From: JBCCCJ01 sp039029315
Lineage (GTDB): Bacteria > Bacteroidota > Bacteroidia > J057
Reading direction: 5' to 3'
Length of the DNA stretch: 64,000 nt
Assembly: GCA_039029315.1 (NCBI GenBank)
Contig: JBCCGK010000038.1
Location: forward strand, 30,771 to 94,770
A model generated the notes under the pieces. The model worked only from the letters and a program-made list of their open reading frames with translations, was not told where the DNA came from and made no database searches. Made by a program: the position numbers and the translations under genes. Positions within the stretch are counted from its first letter, which is position 1; each line of letters begins with the position of its first letter. Shown one piece after another: positions 17,082-25,419 of this stretch.

Positions 17082-17813
17082 TTATCTCATAAATGAGCCA
17101 CCATTGATATCAAGTGTTTCTCCCGTCATAAAGTCATTGTCGACCAAAAAGCGAACAGCAGTAGCGATATGACTGCTGACACCATTTCTTTTCAGTGGCG
17201 AAAATTCTTTGAATCGCTCCATTTGTTCTGGAGTGGATACTTTTTCGTGGAAGGGCGTTTCGATCACCCCTGGCGCAATTGCGTTGACGCGAACATGAGG
17301 AGCCAATTCTTTGGCTGCACCTCGGGTAAAGGAATCAATGGCTCCTTTGGAGGCGCCATAAATTGTCGCGGTAGGTGCACCATGTCTCATCGCAATCGAA
17401 GTCATATTGATGATGTTGGGTGCTTCTGCTTTTTGGAGCATCGGTATACACAATCGGGTCATCATCATGGTGGAGTAGACATTCAGAGCAAAAATTTGCT
17501 CCATCAATTCCCATTCAAGTTCTGGAACAGGATTTCGACGAATCAAGCCTCCAGCATTGTTCACCAAGACATCCAATACATCAGTTTTGGCTGCAACTTC
17601 TGCATGAAGTTGTTGGCAACCTTCTTCCAGCATGAGGTCTGCCTGAATGATGTGAGCTGTTCCTCCCCGTTTTTCCACTTCGCTGGCCACAGATTGTGCC
17701 GCATCTGCTGAGGAATTGTAATGAACATAGATGACATTTCCAGCCGCAAGTTCTATTGCGGTTTCTGCTCCGATACCTGTACTGGCTCCAGTAATGAGGA
17801 TGTGTTTTGACAT
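17082..17813 (-). CDS. SDR family NAD(P)-dependent oxidoreductase
   Basis: This 243-residue classical short-chain dehydrogenase has the cofactor loop GASTGIGAE at 9-17, NNAGG near 89, the catalytic Ser in MTSIAMRHG, and Tyr-x3-Lys in YGASKGA. The closing DINGGSF is also typical of FabG-like enzymes. The substrate is unknown. It is the first gene of the run SDR, DUF1553, DUF1501; only 20 bases separate it from the longest possible DUF1553 start, so it may oxidise or reduce a product of that system. Confidence 0.9.
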   Translation of the reverse strand: MSKHILITGASTGIGAETAIELAAGNVIYVHYNSSADAAQSVASEVEKRGGTAHIIQADLMLEEGCQQLHAEVAAKTDVLDVLVNNAGGLIRRNPVPELEWELMEQIFALNVYSTMMMTRLCIPMLQKAEAPNIINMTSIAMRHGAPTATIYGASKGAIDSFTRGAAKELAPHVRVNAIAPGVIETPFHEKVSTPEQMERFKEFSPLKRNGVSSHIATAVRFLVDNDFMTGETLDINGGSFMR

Positions 17814-17936
17814 AATACTTGGGACAAATGTTTGATATGAAGGTATGAGTTTTGGTAAGATAACAAATTGGAGGCACTCTCTGTAAATTCTCTCAATTCG
17901 CAGAGTCTGAAAAGCTTTTCCCTATCAAAAAACCTT

Positions 17937-17944
17937 TATCTTTG
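17937..17944 (+). promoter_or_regulatory. Candidate Bacteroidota -7 box for yfbR
   Basis: TATCTTTG matches the TAnnTTTG -7 consensus and lies 35 bases before the yfbR ATG, leaving a leader of plausible length. No exact TTTG -33 element is present at the expected spacing, so this is only a candidate. Confidence 0.4.
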
Positions 17945-17979
17945 AATCCCAATTTTGAGCACCTGAACCCCTCATTGAT

Positions 17980-18570
17980 ATGTCTTCAAAGCCTAGTCAT
18001 TTTTTTGCTTACATTTCCAGACTGCGATTGATTCAGCGGTGGGGATTGATGTATAATGTTCATCCAGAGAATGTACAGGAACACAGCGTACAGGTAAGTT
18101 TTATTGCGCACATGCTCGCCGTGATCAAAAACCGGATATTTGGGGGAGAGGTTGATCCTGCCAGAACGGCATTATTGGCGATGTATCACGATACAAGTGA
18201 GGTGATCACAGGAGATTTGCCAACCCCTATCAAATACTTCAGCCCCCAAATCAAAAAAGCCTATAAAGAAATCGAACAAGTGGCCAATGTAAGATTGTTT
18301 CAATTTCTGCCCGATGAGCTGAAGGGAGAATTTACTTCTATATTTTTTTCTCAAGAAGATGACCGGGACCATTGGGCCTTGGTAAAAGCTGCTGACAAAA
18401 TATCTGCTTATCTCAAATGTGTGGAGGAATTGAAAGCAGGGAATCAGGAATTCGCCAAAGCGGGAGAGGTTCTGCACAAAACGATCGAAGAGTTGAGTAT
18501 GCCTGAGGTAAAATACTTCATGGAGGTCTTTTTGCCCAGTATGGAGCTGACGTTGGATGAGTTGGAGTAA
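17980..18570 (+). CDS. yfbR: 5'-deoxynucleotidase, YfbR-like HD domain protein
   Basis: This 196-residue HD-domain phosphohydrolase is expected to remove the phosphate from deoxyribonucleoside 5'-monophosphates, keeping dNMP pools in check. The HD metal motif is intact: His in QEHSVQVS near residue 34, the HDTSEVITGD motif near 70, and a late Asp in VKAADKISAYLKC. The segment TGDLPTPIKYF is almost the same as in the Escherichia coli enzyme. Length is normal for the family. It is monocistronic, and its start is near a TATCTTTG box. Confidence 0.9.
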   Translation: MSSKPSHFFAYISRLRLIQRWGLMYNVHPENVQEHSVQVSFIAHMLAVIKNRIFGGEVDPARTALLAMYHDTSEVITGDLPTPIKYFSPQIKKAYKEIEQVANVRLFQFLPDELKGEFTSIFFSQEDDRDHWALVKAADKISAYLKCVEELKAGNQEFAKAGEVLHKTIEELSMPEVKYFMEVFLPSMELTLDELE

Positions 18571-18729
18571 ATACCGGAAAAGGAAGTATTTTCTTAAAAC
18601 CTATTTGGGGAACTTGATCAATCAGAACATAGATCAGATGCTGCATCTTCTCACTTTTGGTTTCTAGTTCAAAAAAGCGAAAGACCAGTTCCGTACCAAA
18701 TAATGTAAATTACGAACTAACTGATCAAC

Positions 18730-19641
18730 ATGATGGATTGGCAACAGTACATTGACGAACTTTTAACAGATGATTTAGGGGCAATTACCCTCCCGATATT
18801 GTTGTTAGGGCTTATCATTGAGGTCTTTTGGTCCTGGCAATCTCAACGAAAATTGTATCATGGGAAAGATTTTCTGGTCTCGATTTCCATGCTCCTGGCT
18901 TCTATTCTGGTAGAGTTTTTTCCAAAATTATTGGCCTTTATTGTGTTCATCTTTTTGGAAGAGATTTCCCCCTTGCAAGAATTTGTTGGACGACAATGGT
19001 GGGCGTGGGTACTCCTGTTTTTCCTGGATGATCTAAGCTATTATTGGTTTCATCGCCTGAATCATGAAGTTCGTCTTCTTTGGGCAGGGCATGTCGTTCA
19101 TCATTCTTCTGAATATCTCAACTTTGGGACAGCCTTGAGACAGGGAGTGGGTGAGCGCCTGCACAAATTCATTTTTTGGTTATGGCTTCCATTATTGGGT
19201 TTTGACCCCTTAATGATTTTCACAATGATCGGACTCAATCTATTTTATCAATTTTGGGTGCATACCGAATTTGTGAAGAAATTGCCAAGGTGGTTTGAAG
19301 CCATTTTTAATACCCCTTCCCATCATCGAGTTCATCATGCGTCCAACACTCGCTATCTGGATTGCAATCATGCAGGTGTCCTCATTGTTTGGGATAAGCT
19401 ATTCGGTACCTTTTCGGAAGAACAAGAGTTTGACAAACCAATATATGGATTGACTCAAAACATCCAATCTTTCAATCCTATCTATGTCGCTACACATGAA
19501 TATCAAGCGATCTGGCGAGATGTAAGGCGAGCAAGGAGGTGGTCAGATAAAATGAAATACATCTTTTATGCACCGGGATGGAGTCACGATGGGGAAGATA
19601 AGCGAGCAAAAGTGATGAGACAAAAGACACGCTCAAATTGA
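18730..19641 (+). CDS. Sterol desaturase / fatty acid hydroxylase family membrane protein
   Basis: This 303-residue integral membrane protein has the di-iron histidine clusters of the fatty acid hydroxylase superfamily: HRLNH, then HVVHHSSE, then a third group in SHHRVHHASN, each followed by a hydrophobic segment. Three or four membrane helices lie in the first 120 residues. In Bacteroidota such proteins hydroxylate or desaturate lipids such as fatty acids, carotenoids or sterol-like compounds; the specific substrate cannot be read here. It converges with the DUF1266 gene, with a 56-base gap. Confidence 0.9.
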   Translation: MMDWQQYIDELLTDDLGAITLPILLLGLIIEVFWSWQSQRKLYHGKDFLVSISMLLASILVEFFPKLLAFIVFIFLEEISPLQEFVGRQWWAWVLLFFLDDLSYYWFHRLNHEVRLLWAGHVVHHSSEYLNFGTALRQGVGERLHKFIFWLWLPLLGFDPLMIFTMIGLNLFYQFWVHTEFVKKLPRWFEAIFNTPSHHRVHHASNTRYLDCNHAGVLIVWDKLFGTFSEEQEFDKPIYGLTQNIQSFNPIYVATHEYQAIWRDVRRARRWSDKMKYIFYAPGWSHDGEDKRAKVMRQKTRSN

Positions 19642-19697
19642 ACCATGCGAGTCTAGAAGTGGAGAGAATTTGTGGTAGGAACAGGAGGATCGAGCCC

Positions 19698-20762
19698 CTA
19701 TCGACGATTATACAATGGCAATTCCCACAAGATCTTATTCCAGGGACTTTTTTCATCTTCCTGAAGTTGGCGAAGACTTCTTTCGTAGACAATCCCATCT
19801 CTTTTGGTCTCGGAAAAGGACCAAAATTCGCGCGCAACGATAAAGGCTTTGGACATCTCTACCCAGGAATCGTATCGACTTTGAAGAATTTGAGCAGCAG
19901 AGAAGATTTGATTCCAGGCTTCAGGTTCCTCAATATATTCGGCCAGATATCCTTCTCTAGTCAAGGAAATATATCGAAGGTAATCCCAGGCAACAAAACT
20001 GATATAGCGGACATTGTGTCGATTGGTACGAGCCATCTCTACCCGATGCTTTTCATCCTCTTGAAGTTCCTTGGAATTCATCCCATATTTCCCTTCTTCG
20101 ATTTCCTGAAGATATACTTGTGCTTCATCCTCAGAATAGGCGCTGACCTTGTGTATCATGTCATGAAATTCCTTTCGATGGCCATAGTCAAACAGCCAAT
20201 CACATTCTTCCGCAAACCGATCTTCATTGGTAATATCCCAATGCTTTCGTAGCCGTTTTTGAGCGTTTTTGATTTTTTTGGGAATGAGTTCAGCCCCACC
20301 AAGAAGAAAATAATCCTTGCCTTCAACCTTAGACAACAAGGATACAGCTGCCATCGTCCACATCCGTGGTGTGGGTTCATCTGGATCTCGGGCATGCTTG
20401 TTGGATGATTTTTTTGAGCGTCTTGATCTTCTCCAGGAAATAGGGGAAGACATTTTCTCTACAGCTCCTCTCATGATGCTTCTAAATCGCAGTGTGAACC
20501 AAAATAGAACAGAAAAAATCAGGGCATACCCCACGACTCCTCCCCATCCGTGATCTCGGTGAAAGCGGACTCCCGCAAGCAGCAAGAGAAAGACACATGC
20601 GAGACTGAATCCGATGAGAATGACGTAATAAGAAACATCTTCAGGTGTTTTTCTCCCGGTAATCCCCATCACACGGCGAAGAAGAATGCCGCGATAGGTC
20701 ATCACAAACAGCAGATATCCACCGAATGCCAGGGCCAATGTGATAAAGAAGGGATTCTCCAT
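19698..20762 (-). CDS. DUF1266 domain membrane protein
   Basis: The 354-residue protein has three hydrophobic segments in its first 90 residues, then a basic Ser/Arg/Lys linker (RRSRRSKKSS), then a DUF1266 domain. That domain is recognised by AWDYLRYISLTREGYLAEYI, followed by EPEAW and the ending FIVAREFWSF. DUF1266 proteins often occur near toxin-immunity or conflict genes, but none are adjacent here. Function unknown. It is divergent from the glycosyltransferase gene, with a 39-base gap. Confidence 0.75.
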   Translation of the reverse strand: MENPFFITLALAFGGYLLFVMTYRGILLRRVMGITGRKTPEDVSYYVILIGFSLACVFLLLLAGVRFHRDHGWGGVVGYALIFSVLFWFTLRFRSIMRGAVEKMSSPISWRRSRRSKKSSNKHARDPDEPTPRMWTMAAVSLLSKVEGKDYFLLGGAELIPKKIKNAQKRLRKHWDITNEDRFAEECDWLFDYGHRKEFHDMIHKVSAYSEDEAQVYLQEIEEGKYGMNSKELQEDEKHRVEMARTNRHNVRYISFVAWDYLRYISLTREGYLAEYIEEPEAWNQIFSAAQILQSRYDSWVEMSKAFIVAREFWSFSETKRDGIVYERSLRQLQEDEKSPWNKILWELPLYNRR

Positions 20763-20801
20763 TGGTTTTTAGGATTTCGATCCTCAAATTAGCAAATCTT
20801 C

Positions 20802-22001
20802 ATGGAATCCAATCTTTCCATCTTTGACTTTGATCATAAAAGCCTCTACGCGGCCTTTGATGTATATCCTTCTGCCAAAGGAGCTGCAACTCATATCAGT
20901 CATATGACTGAGACCCTCTTTGAGGTATTTCATGGAGGAATGCTATATGTGCTGGGAGCTTCAAATCTGCCGACATGGCAGGCTGAGGAGGCAACTGAAA
21001 TTATTCGCCTCAAATTGGAAGAGCCCAATTATCTAGCGAGAGGACAACTATTCTCCACCCAACTCTCTAAAGAAATCAGGAATCATCCCAAGTTGGAATT
21101 GTGTCATTTTCGCGATATCTGGGGAGGATTGGGAATATTGCAGGCAGGAAGAAGATATCGGACGTTATTTGAAGTCAATGGCCTGCCATCTATCGAACTT
21201 CCTTATCGATATCCTTCTCTGGGAATTCGGACACTGAACAAACTGAAACAATTGGAGCAATTCTGCCTGAAGGAATCAGATCATATTCTTGTTCCATCAG
21301 AGGTGATTCGGCGGCACCTCATGGACAGAGGAATCCATCGGCAAAAGATTAGTTTGATCAGCAATGGAGCTATGTATCGACCGGAGATAGTGCCTCAAGA
21401 GAAGATGACAAATCCATATCTCATCTATTTTGGCGCTCTCCAACCCTGGCAAGGATTGGATGACCTATTGAAAGCATTTGCCAACTTGCGAGATTTGGAA
21501 GAGCTGCGCCTCGTCATCTGCGCCTCCCACAAAAGGCGAATAGCCAAAGCCTACCACAAGCTGGCGGAAAAAATGGACATAGCTGATCGCATCATTTGGC
21601 ACTATCGGCTGGACAAGGCAGAACTGAATGGCTGGATTTCGCAAGCCATGTTGTCCATTGCTCCCCTCAAAGCATGTAGCCGGAATATTAGCCAGGGGTG
21701 CTCTCCCTTAAAAATTCTGGAATCGATGGCCTGTGGAACGGCTATCGTTGCGAGTGACTTGCCTGTCGTGAGAGAGATTGTGGAGGATAACAAGACGGCC
21801 AGATTGGTGCGTGCGGAACGACCAGCCGAATTGGCGAGAGTCATTCGATTTTTGCTGGAATATCCTGAAGAGCGGGAAAAACTGGCAAGGAATGCCTTAG
21901 AAACATTGAAACAAGATTTTCAATGGAAGAGAAAGCAGAGCGAGCTGAAAAACTTATACCTACAAATGCTTCAAGGCAATAGCAAGGAACTGTCCCCATA
22001 A
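20802..22001 (+). CDS. Glycosyltransferase family 4 protein
   Basis: This 399-residue GT-B enzyme has a glycogen-synthase-like N-terminal segment (PSAKGAATHISHMTE), a hinge with LVPSEVIRRHLMDRG, and the C-terminal donor-binding stretch CSPLKILESMACGTAIVASD, where the Glu of the E-x7-E motif is present. The acceptor is unknown. It overlaps the end of the convergent queA gene by 31 bases, so both 3' ends share sequence. Confidence 0.87.
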   Translation: MESNLSIFDFDHKSLYAAFDVYPSAKGAATHISHMTETLFEVFHGGMLYVLGASNLPTWQAEEATEIIRLKLEEPNYLARGQLFSTQLSKEIRNHPKLELCHFRDIWGGLGILQAGRRYRTLFEVNGLPSIELPYRYPSLGIRTLNKLKQLEQFCLKESDHILVPSEVIRRHLMDRGIHRQKISLISNGAMYRPEIVPQEKMTNPYLIYFGALQPWQGLDDLLKAFANLRDLEELRLVICASHKRRIAKAYHKLAEKMDIADRIIWHYRLDKAELNGWISQAMLSIAPLKACSRNISQGCSPLKILESMACGTAIVASDLPVVREIVEDNKTARLVRAERPAELARVIRFLLEYPEEREKLARNALETLKQDFQWKRKQSELKNLYLQMLQGNSKELSP

Positions 22002-23221
22002 CTCAGAAATCGATATCCATTGTCCATGGCTGATTCATAAATGTTTCGCCAATCTTCCCCTACGAGCGCAGCAACCAATAAGAGTAAAGTGGTTTCTGGC
22101 ATGTGGTAATTGGTGATCAATCCTTGACAAAGTTGGAATTGATAGCCCGGAAGAATGAAGAGATGTGTTTCAGCGATGAGGTAGGGAATCTGATGATGAT
22201 CGATCAAATGCAAGATTGCCTCTAATGCCTGCACTGGAGCAGGTAACTCGGATGTTGGCACCTGATACGGATAGAATTGTTCAAGGTGAATGACTTTCTC
22301 TAAAGAAGGGAGCATTTGTTGACGATCAATCCATACCCCAATCCAATAGAGACTTTCCAGGAGTCGCAGAGAAGTTGTTCCCACAGGAATGATATTTCCT
22401 AGATGTTGGATCAATAGCCGAACCTGCTCTGGGCGAATAATGATTTGCTCTGCATGCATCGGATGATCAATAACTCGATCATGCTTTACCGGAAGGAAGG
22501 TTCCAGCACTGACATGGAGAGTTACATAAGCTGTTTTGATCCCTCGTTCAGGCAACTGTTGGAGCAATTGATCTGTGAAGTGCAAACCAGCTGTTGGGGC
22601 AGCTACAGCTCCTTTTTCTTTTGCATAGACCGTTTGGTATTGTTCCAGATCTTCCTCTGTGGCTTTTCGATTGAGGTAGGGCGGGAGGGGCAATTCTCCC
22701 ATTTTTTGCAAAATATCTCCCCAAACACAAGAGACATCATCCCAGGAAAACTGAACAATATTTTGCTCGCGATCGATAAGTTCTGCATGAAGTGACAGAC
22801 CATTTCCCAAATCCGCTTTCAGGATCTCTCCTGGTTTCCATCGTTTTTTTCTGCCAATCACGCAAGCCCACCTACAGGAAGGAGTAGCGATCATGGCTTG
22901 AGCAACTTCAGAAGGAGAGTCGGGATGCAACAACAATACTTCGATCAAAGCACCTGTCATTCTTCGAAAATACAAGCGTGCTTGAATGACTCGGGTATCA
23001 TTAAAAACGAGCAAGGCATCAGTCGGAAGTAAGGCAGGGATTGCTGAAAAACCGTGGTGTTGGATCTCCCCTTGTTGATAAACAAGCAGTTTGGATTGAT
23101 CTCTTTGTGACAAGGGTCGAATGGCGATTCGATCTTCCGGGAGATCGTAATGATAGTCTGATAGTCGAATGTGTGAAAATTCCTCCAAGGCTTCCAGTTC
23201 AAAAATTGACGAGTGAAACAC
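21971..23221 (-). CDS. queA: S-adenosylmethionine:tRNA ribosyltransferase-isomerase
   Basis: QueA transfers the ribosyl part of SAM to preQ1 in tRNA, forming epoxyqueuosine. The family hallmarks are present: SDYHYDLPEDRIA near the start, LVFNDTRVI, the signature AAPTAGLHFT, and GTTSLRLLES. At 416 residues it is longer than the usual 340-360; the extra length is an N-terminal extension of about 18 residues plus loops. The start is a GTG at 23221 directly after the hydrolase stop (TGAGTG); no ATG is available before the SDYHYDLP motif. queE at 44.5 kb belongs to the same pathway. Confidence 0.93.
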   Translation of the reverse strand: MFHSSIFELEALEEFSHIRLSDYHYDLPEDRIAIRPLSQRDQSKLLVYQQGEIQHHGFSAIPALLPTDALLVFNDTRVIQARLYFRRMTGALIEVLLLHPDSPSEVAQAMIATPSCRWACVIGRKKRWKPGEILKADLGNGLSLHAELIDREQNIVQFSWDDVSCVWGDILQKMGELPLPPYLNRKATEEDLEQYQTVYAKEKGAVAAPTAGLHFTDQLLQQLPERGIKTAYVTLHVSAGTFLPVKHDRVIDHPMHAEQIIIRPEQVRLLIQHLGNIIPVGTTSLRLLESLYWIGVWIDRQQMLPSLEKVIHLEQFYPYQVPTSELPAPVQALEAILHLIDHHQIPYLIAETHLFILPGYQFQLCQGLITNYHMPETTLLLLVAALVGEDWRNIYESAMDNGYRFLSYGDSSLLLP

Positions 23222-24094
23222 TCATTTCCTGGCAAATTCTGCAATCCAATTGGCTAGCTTATCTGGATACTCCTCCTGAATGAAATGAGCGGCATCTTCC
23301 AGCAAATGTACATCTTCTGGAGAAATATGTGTTGCTGCTTGAAGCTGGGGAATTTGTTCTTCCCCTCGCAGAATCTTGTCTTGTTTTCCCCAAATACTCA
23401 TGATAGGGATCCTAAGTTGTGCCAATTGTTGGTTGTAAACTGGAAGTTTGTCATAAATTTCAGAGAAACTGGTAAAAAACTGGTAGAGTGCTCGATCAAC
23501 TCCTTCACTCATGGGAAGCCAATAGCCACGTCGATCTTCCTTGTCCAACTCACAATGCTTTGCCGCCAGACCATTTTTGAGGGTCGCATTCACCATCAAT
23601 TTGCAAAACAACTTCGATTTGTAAAGACTGGTATACCATTTTCCCATTCGAGCACCCCGCTTGAATTCCATTGGAGGGTGAAAGCCCTGCTTATAAGCGA
23701 TGGTATTCAGAATCACGAGATGGGAAATGCAATCGACTGCTTGGAGAAGGAGTTCCCAAGTCCAAATTCCACCTGCATCATGGCAAACATGTGTCCAGCT
23801 GTCGATATTCAGGTGTTGCATTAAGCCAAGTAGTCTATTCGATTGTTTGTCAGGAGAGTATATATCTACACCTTTGGGCTTGGAGCTATTGCCATATCCC
23901 AGTAAGTCAGGAGCAATCACCCGATAGCCCAGTTGACTAATAAGCGGAATCATATGGCGGTATAGCCAGGACGAAGTCGGCACTCCATGAATGAGCAGAA
24001 TAGCAGGTCCACTTCCTTCATCCACATAAGCAATGCGCCCTTCGGGCAGTTCCCAAAATTGTTGACGGCTTCTATGTTTTTCCAGAGTTAGCAT
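23222..24094 (-). CDS. Alpha/beta hydrolase, haloalkane dehalogenase/epoxide hydrolase type
   Basis: This 290-residue alpha/beta hydrolase uses an aspartate nucleophile: Asp106 in CHDAGGIW sits at the nucleophile elbow in place of serine, as in haloalkane dehalogenases and epoxide hydrolases. The oxyanion-hole loop is HGVPTSSWLY at 36-45 and the general base is His270 in DAAHFIQEE. Substrate unknown. It is directly followed by queA with the stop and start touching, so the two are co-transcribed even though the functions look unrelated. Confidence 0.85.
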   Translation of the reverse strand: MLTLEKHRSRQQFWELPEGRIAYVDEGSGPAILLIHGVPTSSWLYRHMIPLISQLGYRVIAPDLLGYGNSSKPKGVDIYSPDKQSNRLLGLMQHLNIDSWTHVCHDAGGIWTWELLLQAVDCISHLVILNTIAYKQGFHPPMEFKRGARMGKWYTSLYKSKLFCKLMVNATLKNGLAAKHCELDKEDRRGYWLPMSEGVDRALYQFFTSFSEIYDKLPVYNQQLAQLRIPIMSIWGKQDKILRGEEQIPQLQAATHISPEDVHLLEDAAHFIQEEYPDKLANWIAEFARK

Positions 24095-24133
24095 GGGAGA
24101 AACTTAAGATGAAAGATGAGCAAGACTCCTCGA

Positions 24134-25261
24134 TCAATCCGTCATAGACAGAACATACACAGCAAAGGAAGCCAACCAATGTTCGCCTTCATAATTGCCA
24201 CTCGCGATATTGGGAAGTGTTATGCGAACATGCTTTTCAGCCACTTCTCTTAGCAATCCACCTCTAGGATCTGATTCAGGCAGACTGGAAGCAATACCAT
24301 AGAAACACCAGGATCGGCTGAGATTGAGCCCATCCAAATGCACGATTTGGCCATCGGTGCGATCCGAGACGGTGGCAGGTTCACGAAGGCTGGCAGGAAG
24401 ATCTGGCAAAAATCGCGAAAACCAATCCGTGAAAGCTTCGGCTTCAAGCACCCTGCGCATCAGATTGGCTTCTTCCAGACAAGGAGACAAAAAATCAGAT
24501 CCTCCCGGCTCCCATGTCGCAGGGCAGTTCACATCAAAACCATAATAGCGAAGACTACTTTCGCGAATGATACGTTTCAGGGCTTCATGATTGGCAGCTT
24601 GGGCATAATCCCAGGCAAAGGAAAGACCAAAAGCTGTATTGGGATGGACCCCTGTTCGGATGGGATAGGTTTGGCGTGGGAGAAAGTCGAGATACCTGGC
24701 GATAATTGCGTCTGTTAAGGGTTGCAGCTGCCGAGACCAATTCTGTGCTTGTGGGTCATTCCAGCCATGGAGCTCTTCAGCTAATTTGAGCAACCAGGCC
24801 CAACCATACATGCGTTCAAATGATTTTCGGCCTGACTGATTGAGGTAGGCAACTTCCTGCGCAATATGTTTTTCCTGAAGATTATGATCGATTTTGCTTC
24901 GAATGTCCAATGCCTCTGGCATGTCAGGAAAAGTTTTCAACAATCTTATCAACATCCAATGACCATGTACGGAAGAATGCCAGTCAAAGCATCCATAAAA
25001 GGCAGGATGCAAAGCCTGAGGAGATTGTATTTCCTCCTCATTGTGCATGACATGGCTGAGTTTGTTGGGATATTCTTGTTGAATGCAATTGAGCGCAAGC
25101 TTGGCAAAGTGACTGGCTCCTTCTTGAGTGAGGCTCAATTGATCCCCTTTTTCGGAGAGGAATTCGGTGTCGGTCATTTGAGCGTAAGTCAAAGGGATGT
25201 GACATAGAAGAAAAGCTGACAGAGTCAACCGTTTGAACGGTAAAAAAGAAACATTCCACAT
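24134..25261 (-). CDS. DUF2891 secreted protein
   Basis: The 375-residue protein has a signal peptide (FLPFKRLTLSAFLLCHI, cleavage near TYAQ) and then a single DUF2891 domain. The domain is alpha-rich and is marked by HPAFYGCFDWHSSVHGHW near residues 86-103 and WEPGGSDFLSPC near 250. Its helical-barrel look and conserved Asp/His/Glu residues suggest a glycan-acting enzyme, but no reaction is established. It lies 39 bases upstream of the alpha/beta hydrolase on the same strand. Confidence 0.88.
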   Translation of the reverse strand: MWNVSFLPFKRLTLSAFLLCHIPLTYAQMTDTEFLSEKGDQLSLTQEGASHFAKLALNCIQQEYPNKLSHVMHNEEEIQSPQALHPAFYGCFDWHSSVHGHWMLIRLLKTFPDMPEALDIRSKIDHNLQEKHIAQEVAYLNQSGRKSFERMYGWAWLLKLAEELHGWNDPQAQNWSRQLQPLTDAIIARYLDFLPRQTYPIRTGVHPNTAFGLSFAWDYAQAANHEALKRIIRESSLRYYGFDVNCPATWEPGGSDFLSPCLEEANLMRRVLEAEAFTDWFSRFLPDLPASLREPATVSDRTDGQIVHLDGLNLSRSWCFYGIASSLPESDPRGGLLREVAEKHVRITLPNIASGNYEGEHWLASFAVYVLSMTD

Positions 25262-25419
25262 ATCGTAAAAATAGAAAAAGGGAAAACAGATTGTATATTG
25301 ACCTTGTTTAAGACTGATGAAAGAATGATCGACTCATTATCAGGTAAATATACTCAATCTGACTTCACATTTACGTTTTTTCCAGTCTTACATACATCTA
25401 TGTTTCAATCCGAACCCCT